In this document: positions 1 through 5,325 of the stretch, piece after piece | Layout: each line of letters starts with the position of its first letter | How positions within the stretch are numbered: position 1 is the first letter of the stretch | Assembly (NCBI GenBank): GCA_018399915.1 | Contig: JAGYNW010000156.1 | Coordinates: 1-5,325 of the forward strand | Direction of reading: 5' to 3' | Origin: Candidatus Omnitrophota bacterium | GTDB lineage: Bacteria > Omnitrophota > Gorgyraeia > Zapsychrales > Zapsychraceae | Length of the DNA stretch: 5,325 bases | The notes under the pieces: generated by a model | What the model saw: the letters and a program-made list of their open reading frames with translations, nothing else | Databases searched by the model: none | Told to the model about the DNA's origin: nothing | Program-made: the position numbers and the translations under genes

Positions 1-554
1 TCAATTTTTTTCTCAAACTTCTGACAAGCCGCATTGACGGAGTTAATCTCTCTAAGCATAAGGCCGCGGTCCCACGAATTCCAACACCCTTCCGGAAGCA
101 TCTGTTTAAGCACAACAAAAAGCGCAAAATCTTCTAGCCAATGAGAGTGTTCTGAACAAAATTCCGCATATCCCTTAACATTTTTGCGCTTCTCATAAAA
201 GCGCTTGAAGGCTATGTCGAAAAGCATAGTTTTATACATCCTGACTTCCGTGTACTTCACAGTGTCATTACTAAACTGAAACTGTGATTTCAGTTCAGTC
301 TTTTTGAGCCATCCTTCTTCGACCAACAGTTCCGGACTGATAAATATCGGATCCCCGGCAAAGGCAGAGATGCTGCTATAGGGAGAATTACCATACATAG
401 AATTCGTCACATTCAACGGCAAAACCTGCCAAAATTTTTGCTTTGACTTCTCAAGAAAATCGACAAACGCATAGGCACCCGGGCCTAAATCCCCTACCCC
501 GAAAGGTGAAGGCAATGAAGTGATATGCATTAAAATTCCACTTGATCTTTCCAT
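1..554 (-). CDS. malQ: 4-alpha-glucanotransferase (amylomaltase, GH77), 5' part only
   Basis: My own translation of the minus strand from the ATG at 554 is open for 184 codons and leaves the window without a stop, so only the N-terminal third or so of a roughly 500-residue enzyme is present. MalQ cleaves alpha-1,4 glucan chains and transfers the released segment to another glucose or maltodextrin, in the cytoplasm. The GH77 N-terminus is easily recognised: RSSGILMHITSLPSPFGVGD (residues 3-22), GPGAYAFVDFL (24-34), KFWQVLPL (40-47), then NSPYSSISAFAGDP (56-69), where Tyr59 corresponds to the conserved SPY sugar-contact region. The catalytic Asp and Glu lie beyond the edge and cannot be checked. 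The start is supported by AAGGA seven bases upstream and by the family-typical beginning. The gene follows the GH57 stop by 53 bp with no obvious terminator between them, so co-transcription is likely. The family call is secure; whether the gene is intact is unknown. Confidence 0.9.
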   Translation of the reverse strand, partial: MERSSGILMHITSLPSPFGVGDLGPGAYAFVDFLEKSKQKFWQVLPLNVTNSMYGNSPYSSISAFAGDPIFISPELLVEEGWLKKTELKSQFQFSNDTVKYTEVRMYKTMLFDIAFKRFYEKRKNVKGYAEFCSEHSHWLEDFALFVVLKQMLPEGCWNSWDRGLMLREINSVNAACQKFEKKI

Positions 555-561
555 ATGTCTA

Positions 562-566
562 TCCTT
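562..566 (-). promoter_or_regulatory. Ribosome binding site of malQ
   Basis: Read on the minus strand this is AAGGA, with a seven-base spacer to the ATG at 554, which is a standard Shine-Dalgarno arrangement. It fixes the malQ start. It stands out because neither of the other two genes here has such a site at normal spacing. Confidence 0.75.
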
Positions 567-607
567 TGTTATAACTATCTATTCAAAAAATTTAGCCTTG
601 ATTACGC

Positions 608-3025
608 TTACGCCTTAAGGCACTCTCCCAGCCGGAGAAAACATTCCAACCAGAATTTGGCTTTTTTATCCTGTTTTCTTGCCTTCTCGCGCATAGGTTC
701 AAACATTTGTTTTTTAATAATAAAAAAATGATTCTGGGCTTTCCAGAGATCTAGGACAAGATCAAGCTGGCTTAACAGTCTTATGCAAGATTCAATCTCG
801 CCGGCCAATAAGACATCTTCGGGATCTTTGACAAGTTTTTCCATCATCGCTGTTATCCGACGGCTAGCGATCAATACAATTGTTTGCCTGTCTCTCATAA
901 AAGATAGCCGTTTGATCTCCTTGACCAAAAGCTCCAGCTTGGAAAGATCAAAACGCTCAGCTTCAAGGGCCTCACAAAGATCTCTATTCAAAATAAATTC
1001 AACGGTCATGGCCAAAGCCTTCGGCAATGACGAGCTGATATTATTCTTTATCTGCATTAACGGAGAATATTGCTCAAATATCTGGCGAAAATGGCTTTCA
1101 ATAGATTCGCGTGTCACCTCAAAGATATGATCGAGGGCATGTTTCTGTTCATTTTTAAAAAGATCCCACAAAGAATAATTATTCTGATCAAAATGATTAT
1201 TAATAAGATTAATAACTTCGCCGATATTATTCTCAAAAAAAGCGTCTTTGATATCCTTGCGGATGATCTCAAAATAATCATCGTCCGTATGCTTTCTAAC
1301 CCCTGCGGACAGATTGGTATCACCCAGATGAAGCACCGCAAAATTCATCAATTGGACCTCAAAAGTAATGACGCTCCGAATAACCACTTTGCCGATCACC
1401 AACTTCTGTTTTCCGACTTCATTAAAATCAATCAATTCCCTTTTAACCGTATATGAATAAATACAGGCATCCTCTTGATAATCCTCAAACAATGAGGAAA
1501 TGGCATAATGCGCGCCAACATCCAGCAGATCTACGACCGAATGTTTAACATAATTCAGATAGATCTCTTTTCCATTTTTAAACTCGGGGATATTACTTGA
1601 AGCCGCAGACAGCAAAGAAAGATATTCGCTCTCATAATCCTCACCAGATATCATTTTCGCCAATTGAATCGCTCTTGCCGCATATTGAATGATCTGCGTC
1701 GGTTCAATACCTGAGATATCGTCAAAGAACCAGCCGCAACTGGTATACATCAACATAGCATGCCTTTGCATCTCTAATAACTGCAATACCTTTATCTTCT
1801 CATCTTCTCCGAGAACCCGACGTGTATGTTTATGGATAAATTCTTCAACATTTTTTTGTGACCGGTTCAGAATGACGTCAATATAGGCGTCGCGTATTTC
1901 CCAAGGATCATCCGCATACTTGGCCATTTCTTTTTCAAAAAGATCGCTCAGTTTATCACGCAACCAATCCATGGCCCCTCTTAAATGAATACGCCACTTC
2001 TGATTCCATTCAGGGTTAGAGCCTATTTTACAACCACAATCTTCTCTCCATCGCTCCACCCCATGTGAACAACTCCAGGAAGAATTTTCAGCGATCTCGA
2101 CTTCATAACGCGGATGATGTCGTTTTAAATATTCCCCATAGATCGTATTCTTTGCAAAATTATCCTTAGCTAGACGATCCAGAGCATAACCCAGCGCCAT
2201 ATTGCCAAACTTATGATGATGACCAAATGTTTCCCCATCATTAGCAACGCTTAATAAAGAAGAAAGCTTTTGTTCTGCTGGCAAAACAGATATCAACCGA
2301 TTTTTAAATTTCTCTCCATCTTTTAATAGATCTCCAAAGGCAATATCTTGCGAAATAGGGCCATCATAAAAAAAGATGGCAATCGATTTGCCGGAAGGAA
2401 GATTACATTGATAAGGAATTTGGACATTCAAATTCCCCCCAGTGGCATCTGCCCACTCTTCGGATCCGATCTTCCTGACACGACTGGCTTGATAGGGAGA
2501 CAGAATCGTAAACCGGATATTATTGTCAGCTAAAACCTCCAAGGTCTCAACGCTTACCGCTGTTTCGGGCAGCCACATGCCCTCAGGTTCTCTTTTAAAA
2601 CGAAATTTGAAATCTTCGATACCCCATTTGACCTGTGTTTGTTTATCCCTTGCATTGGCTAAAGGCAAAATCATATGATTATAGCCTTGTGCAATCGCAG
2701 AACCATGCCCGGAAAAGGATTTTTGACTTTCCCTATCCGCTTCCAGGACCAAGTCATAAACATCCTTAGAATATTTTTCCATCCACGATAATAAAGTTGG
2801 ACCAAAGTTGAAACTGATCTGGGAGTAATTGTTAACAATATCAATAATTTGATTCTCAGAGTTGAGAATGCGGGTTTCCGCGTTAGGGGCATAGCATTCT
2901 GCGGCTATACGCTCATTCCAGTCGCGATAGGGATGAGCGGAATCTTGCAATTCAATAGCTTCCAGCCAGGGATTTTCTCGTGGTGGCTGATAAAAATGAC
3001 CGTGAATACAAACATAGTGATTCAT
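608..3025 (-). CDS. Glycoside hydrolase family 57 protein with C-terminal DUF3536 domain
   Basis: This 805-residue protein is predicted to act on an alpha-glucan in the cytoplasm; no signal peptide or membrane segment is visible. Visible GH57 motifs are HGHFYQPPRE (residues 8-17), SGHGSAIAQGYNHMILPLA (105-123), GMWLPETA (149-156) with Glu154 at the nucleophile position, and NDGETFGHHH (262-271) with Asp263 at the acid/base position. A Cys-rich signature, SWSCSHGVERWREDCGC (316-332), and TSCGWFFDDISGIE (428-441) mark the subfamily whose C-terminal part (about 500-790) is the DUF3536 domain. The length suits this subfamily and no catalytic residue appears lost. The start is fixed by the family-typical N-terminus and by an in-frame TAA four codons upstream. 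No Shine-Dalgarno lies at normal spacing; the nearest AAGGA is 22 bases away, inside a palindrome. The gene sits 175 bp after glgB and 53 bp before malQ, which supports a role in glycogen or maltodextrin turnover. GH57 includes amylases, pullulanases, glucanotransferases and branching enzymes, so I leave the exact activity open. Confidence 0.93.
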   Translation of the reverse strand: MNHYVCIHGHFYQPPRENPWLEAIELQDSAHPYRDWNERIAAECYAPNAETRILNSENQIIDIVNNYSQISFNFGPTLLSWMEKYSKDVYDLVLEADRESQKSFSGHGSAIAQGYNHMILPLANARDKQTQVKWGIEDFKFRFKREPEGMWLPETAVSVETLEVLADNNIRFTILSPYQASRVRKIGSEEWADATGGNLNVQIPYQCNLPSGKSIAIFFYDGPISQDIAFGDLLKDGEKFKNRLISVLPAEQKLSSLLSVANDGETFGHHHKFGNMALGYALDRLAKDNFAKNTIYGEYLKRHHPRYEVEIAENSSWSCSHGVERWREDCGCKIGSNPEWNQKWRIHLRGAMDWLRDKLSDLFEKEMAKYADDPWEIRDAYIDVILNRSQKNVEEFIHKHTRRVLGEDEKIKVLQLLEMQRHAMLMYTSCGWFFDDISGIEPTQIIQYAARAIQLAKMISGEDYESEYLSLLSAASSNIPEFKNGKEIYLNYVKHSVVDLLDVGAHYAISSLFEDYQEDACIYSYTVKRELIDFNEVGKQKLVIGKVVIRSVITFEVQLMNFAVLHLGDTNLSAGVRKHTDDDYFEIIRKDIKDAFFENNIGEVINLINNHFDQNNYSLWDLFKNEQKHALDHIFEVTRESIESHFRQIFEQYSPLMQIKNNISSSLPKALAMTVEFILNRDLCEALEAERFDLSKLELLVKEIKRLSFMRDRQTIVLIASRRITAMMEKLVKDPEDVLLAGEIESCIRLLSQLDLVLDLWKAQNHFFIIKKQMFEPMREKARKQDKKAKFWLECFLRLGECLKA

Positions 3026-3037
3026 AATCGTATATTA

Positions 3038-3054
3038 AAAAGGAAATTCCTTTT
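3038..3054. repeat. Short perfect palindrome upstream of the GH57 gene
   Basis: Arms AAAAGGAA (3038-3045) and TTCCTTTT (3047-3054) are perfect reverse complements around a single central base. The palindrome ends 12 bases before the GH57 start codon. With a one-base centre it suits a dimeric DNA-binding protein better than an RNA hairpin. On the minus strand it also contains the only AAGGA upstream of that gene. The symmetry is observed; operator function is inference, and a run of A then T in AT-rich DNA can be symmetric by chance. Confidence 0.4.
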
Positions 3055-3088
3055 ATTTTCTTTCAAGAATATTGCAAAAATTTTTTTT

Positions 3089-3134
3089 ATCATCAAAAAA
3101 GCTTACGAGTGACGATTCAATCGTTTTTGATGAT
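3089..3134. repeat. 11-bp inverted repeat in the glgB-GH57 gap
   Basis: Arms ATCATCAAAAA (3089-3099) and TTTTTGATGAT (3124-3134) match perfectly across a 24-base interior. The interior contains a smaller palindrome, ACGATT-C-AATCGT (3112-3124), which overlaps the second arm by one base, so the two pairings compete at their edge. In the transcript of the glgB operon the outer stem would have only two G-C pairs and is followed by eight A residues before five U residues, so it is not a classical intrinsic terminator. It could be a weak terminator, a processing or stability element between cistrons, or a protein site. The repeat is certain; its role is not. Confidence 0.5.
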
Positions 3135-3200
3135 CCCTTTAGTCAAGAATGCTTTCTCCACCTATAAATCTATTTAGGGCTTTTGGCCGGGCCTCTCCTT

Positions 3201-5156
3201 TTATGCTCCCGTTTGATCATTCAACTTTTTCTGCATTGATTTCTGTCTTCTAAAAAAGACAACCGCTAACGGCGGAATAGTAATCGCAATTGAATGCGCC
3301 CGTCCATGGGATTCGATCTCTTCAGATTGCACCCCACCGAGATTTCCCATCCCGCTACCACCGTAGAAAGGGGCATCGCTGTTCAATATTTCTTGCCAAT
3401 AACCCTGGGCGGGCACGCCGATACGATACCCTTGCCAGGGCGTTGGGGTAAAATTACAGACAACCAAAACAGTGTCTTCTTCTTTCTCCCCCTTCCGCAG
3501 GAAAGATAACAGACTCTTCTCCCAATCACTGGCATCAACCCATTCAAAACCTTCCGGTACAAAATCTTTTAAATGCAAAGCGGGTTCTTTCCTGTAAAGC
3601 GCATTGATATCTTTAACCAGTTTTTGAATGCCTTGATGACGATCATACTGCAAAAGATGCCACTCCAAACTTGTTTCATGATGCCATTCAGACCATTGAG
3701 CAAATTCTGCCCCCATAAATATCAACTTTTTTCCGGGATGGGCATACATATAGCCATATAAAAGGCGTAAATTTGCAAACTTTTGCCAATCATCATTCGG
3801 CATTTTCGATATCAAAGATTTCTTCCCATAGACAACTTCATCATGAGACAATGAAAGCAAAAAATTCTCTGTATAAGCATATAACATGCTGAAGGTCAAT
3901 TCATTCTGGTGGTATTTACGATAAATCGCGTCTTTTTCAAAGTATAAAAGCGAATCATGCATCCATCCCATATTCCACTTCATCCCGAATCCAAGACCGC
4001 CGATGGAAACAGGGCGCGAGACATTCCCCCAGGCGGTTGATTCTTCCGCTATCATTTGCACATCAGGATAATTCCCGTAAACCGTTGTGTTCAATTCACG
4101 AATCAAGTTTATAGATTCAAGATTTTCCCTGCCCCCATATATATTTGGGGCCCAACCGCCTTCCTTGCGGGAATAATCCAAATAAAGCATGGAGGCAACA
4201 GCATCCACCCTCAATCCATCAACATGATATTTATCAAACCAAAATAAAGCACTGGAAATCAAAAATTCTTTAACCTCACTTCTTCCATTATTAAAAACAC
4301 AACAATCCCAATCAGGATGAATCCCTTTTTGCGGATCACCATGCTCATAAAGGTGTGTTCCATCAAAGTAGACCAATCCACATTCATCCGATGGAAAGTG
4401 AGACGGCACCCAATCTAAAAACACACCGATATCATTTTGATGCAGGCAATCGATCAGATACATCAGGTCCTGTGGCGTTCCATATCTGCTGGTAGGGGAA
4501 AAATAACCCACAGTTTGATAGCCCCATGAGCCATAAAAGGGATGTTCCATGATAGGCATAAACTCAACATGTGTGTATCCCATCTCTTTAACATAATTGA
4601 CCAATTCAACTGCTAACTCTCTGTAATTCAAAGATCGGTTACCCTCTTCCGCCTTTCTTCGCCATGAACCCAGGTGTACCTCATATACCGATATGGGGGC
4701 TTCAAACCCATTCTTCGCCTTTCGGATTTGCATCCATTCTGTATCGCTCCATTCATAATCGAGATCCCAAACAATAGAGGCCGTACTGGGTGCCTCTTCA
4801 TTATAAAAGGCTATCGGATCTTTTTTCTCAACTTGATAATTATTAAACCGAGAGACGATAAAAAACTTATACAAGCTGCCCTGTTTCACTCCAGGGACAA
4901 AACCCTCCCATATTCCCGAAGAATCCCATCGGACATTAAGGCCATGGCTCTCCCGGTTCCATCCATTGAAATCCCCGATAACAGAAACCCGTTCAGCATT
5001 GGGAGCCCAGACCGCAAAATAGGTTCCTTGTATACCCTCATGTGTGATGAGATGGGCGCCTAATTTTTCATATCCGCGGAAATGCTGTCCAGCCTTAAAA
5101 AGGCCAATGTCAAAATCACTAAACAAACTTGCATGAATAATTGATGTTTTTTCCAT
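3201..5156 (-). CDS. glgB: 1,4-alpha-glucan branching enzyme (GH13)
   Basis: GlgB cuts an alpha-1,4 glucan chain and reattaches the segment through an alpha-1,6 bond, creating branches in cytoplasmic glycogen. The 651-residue protein has a short N-terminal segment (FDIGLFKAGQHFRGYEKLGAH, 15-35 region), a CBM48 domain (about 35-125, with FAVWAPNAERVSVIGDFNGW), a GH13 barrel (about 150-530) and a C-terminal beta domain (about 545-640). All four GH13 regions are intact: DWVPSHFP (248-255), GLRVDAVASMLY (314-325) with nucleophile Asp318, AEEST with acid/base Glu371, and LSHDEVVYG with Asp439. Spacings between these residues (53 and 121) equal those of E. coli Asp405, Glu458 and Asp526. At 651 rather than about 728 residues it lacks the extra N1 domain of the E. 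coli type. A 14-residue polar tail follows the usual FFRR end. The ATG is chosen because the family homology begins right behind it; no clear Shine-Dalgarno precedes it. It appears to be the first gene of the cluster. Confidence 0.97.
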   Translation of the reverse strand: MEKTSIIHASLFSDFDIGLFKAGQHFRGYEKLGAHLITHEGIQGTYFAVWAPNAERVSVIGDFNGWNRESHGLNVRWDSSGIWEGFVPGVKQGSLYKFFIVSRFNNYQVEKKDPIAFYNEEAPSTASIVWDLDYEWSDTEWMQIRKAKNGFEAPISVYEVHLGSWRRKAEEGNRSLNYRELAVELVNYVKEMGYTHVEFMPIMEHPFYGSWGYQTVGYFSPTSRYGTPQDLMYLIDCLHQNDIGVFLDWVPSHFPSDECGLVYFDGTHLYEHGDPQKGIHPDWDCCVFNNGRSEVKEFLISSALFWFDKYHVDGLRVDAVASMLYLDYSRKEGGWAPNIYGGRENLESINLIRELNTTVYGNYPDVQMIAEESTAWGNVSRPVSIGGLGFGMKWNMGWMHDSLLYFEKDAIYRKYHQNELTFSMLYAYTENFLLSLSHDEVVYGKKSLISKMPNDDWQKFANLRLLYGYMYAHPGKKLIFMGAEFAQWSEWHHETSLEWHLLQYDRHQGIQKLVKDINALYRKEPALHLKDFVPEGFEWVDASDWEKSLLSFLRKGEKEEDTVLVVCNFTPTPWQGYRIGVPAQGYWQEILNSDAPFYGGSGMGNLGGVQSEEIESHGRAHSIAITIPPLAVVFFRRQKSMQKKLNDQTGA

Positions 5157-5227
5157 AATGTTTTAAAGGTGTTTGATAATCCGTTTCATATTTTATTATT
5201 TTTATTTAAGGCCTAAATTGTTAGAAT

Positions 5228-5250
5228 CATTAAAGTAATGAACTTTAATG
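5228..5250. repeat. 9-bp inverted repeat upstream of glgB (possible operator)
   Basis: Arms CATTAAAGT (5228-5236) and ACTTTAATG (5242-5250) are perfect reverse complements around a five-base centre, giving a 23-bp dyad 71 bases before the glgB start. It begins four bases downstream of the best -10 candidate on the minus strand, so it would cover the transcription start, a typical position for a repressor site. The half-site spacing also suits a dimeric regulator. The dyad is observed; regulator and function are unknown. As RNA it would be a weak AU hairpin without a clean U-run, so a terminator is less likely. Confidence 0.45.
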
Positions 5251-5254
5251 CATT

Positions 5255-5282
5255 ATTTTATCATAAGATTAAATTAATACAA
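5255..5282 (-). promoter_or_regulatory. Candidate sigma70-type promoter for glgB
   Basis: On the minus strand TTGTAT (5282-5277) and TAAAAT (5260-5255) are separated by 16 bases, with a predicted start near 5248 and a leader of about 90 bases. A second possible pair lies just upstream: TTGATT (5296-5291) and TTTAAT (5273-5268), spaced by 17 bases. Such matches are common by chance in DNA this rich in A and T. The main support is the position at the head of the gene cluster and the dyad adjoining the -10. Confidence 0.3.
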
Positions 5283-5284
5283 CC

Positions 5285-5325
5285 ATGATTAATCAAGTTA
5301 GAAAAAAGTTAGAATATTTTGATAA
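5285..5325 (+). CDS. Possible start of a divergent gene, cut by the window edge
   Basis: An ATG at 5285 opens a plus-strand frame, MINQVRKKLEYFD, that is still open at the edge after 13 codons. It would be divergent from glgB with 128 bp between the two starts. There is no Shine-Dalgarno site before it and 13 codons are far too few to identify a product. The gap upstream of glgB could equally be purely non-coding here. This is only a pointer for whoever holds the neighbouring sequence. Confidence 0.15.
   Translation, partial: MINQVRKKLEYFD

Noticed and set aside
1070..1456. 128-codon plus-strand open frame opposite the GH57 gene
   Set aside because: It lies entirely antisense to a gene with clear family motifs, has low-complexity Ile/Asn/Lys-rich composition, no ribosome site that I can see and no recognisable motif, so it is a shadow frame.
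3089..3134. Reading the 11-bp inverted repeat as an intrinsic terminator of glgB
   Set aside because: The stem has only two G-C pairs, the interior is 24 bases and an A8 run separates the stem from the T5 run, so the standard stem plus immediate U-tract is missing.
3117..3146. TTG-started nine-codon minus-strand frame (TKGIIKND) in the glgB-GH57 gap, preceded by GGAGA at eight bases
   Set aside because: A leader peptide is conceivable, but the start is a rare TTG, the frame is tiny and it has no run of regulatory codons; a chance match is more likely.
3175..3195. GC-rich patch with GGCCGGGCC just after glgB as a hairpin
   Set aside because: The symmetric arms are only four bases around one base and cannot form a loop; wider pairings contain mismatches.
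3195..3200. AAGGAG on the minus strand directly after the glgB stop codon
   Set aside because: It resembles a strong Shine-Dalgarno site, but no ATG, GTG or TTG follows within usable distance, so it has no gene to serve.
4674..5063. 129-codon plus-strand open frame opposite glgB
   Set aside because: It is antisense to the conserved CBM48 region of GlgB, and its translation shows no domain. The openness follows from the codon use of the real gene.
5206..5218. Symmetric-looking TTTAAGGCCTAAA upstream of glgB
   Set aside because: Only the central six bases AGGCCT are truly palindromic; the flanks do not pair, so it is not a convincing operator.

Overview
This window holds part of a glycogen (alpha-1,4/1,6-glucan) metabolism cluster from a bacterium. 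All three confident genes lie on the minus strand, so transcription runs from high to low coordinates: glgB (branching enzyme, GH13), then a family 57 glycoside hydrolase of the DUF3536 type, then the 5' part of malQ (4-alpha-glucanotransferase, GH77), which runs off the low-coordinate edge. The DNA is AT-rich (roughly 40% GC by eye) and the non-coding gaps are richer in AT still. The proteins look typical of Gram-negative or candidate-phylum bacteria. I cannot assign a phylum from this sequence alone; planctomycete, deltaproteobacterial, Nitrospirota and Omnitrophota-like lineages are all possible.

Layout from high to low coordinates. Positions 5157-5325 are an AT-rich region upstream of glgB, with candidate sigma70-type promoters, a perfect 9-bp inverted repeat next to the best -10 candidate, three copies of TTCTAAC, and possibly the first codons of a divergent gene at the edge. 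GlgB fills 5156-3201. A 175-bp gap (3200-3026) holds an 11-bp inverted repeat, an A/T tract and a second short palindrome just before the next gene. The GH57 gene fills 3025-608. A 53-bp gap carrying a good Shine-Dalgarno site for malQ follows, and malQ occupies 554 to the edge.

How the genes fit together (inference from family knowledge): GlgB adds alpha-1,6 branches to growing glucan. MalQ disproportionates linear malto-oligosaccharides. The GH57 enzyme has the conserved retaining GH57 machinery but belongs to a subfamily whose substrate is not clearly established, and its position between glgB and malQ points to an intracellular alpha-glucan. None of the three starts with an export signal, so all are predicted to be cytoplasmic. 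Synthesis and phosphorolysis genes (glgA, glgC, glgP) are not in the window.

The coding content is ordinary. The least explained parts are the GH57 enzyme's specificity and the two symmetric intergenic regions. I saw no RNA genes, CRISPR arrays, insertion sequences or phage features.
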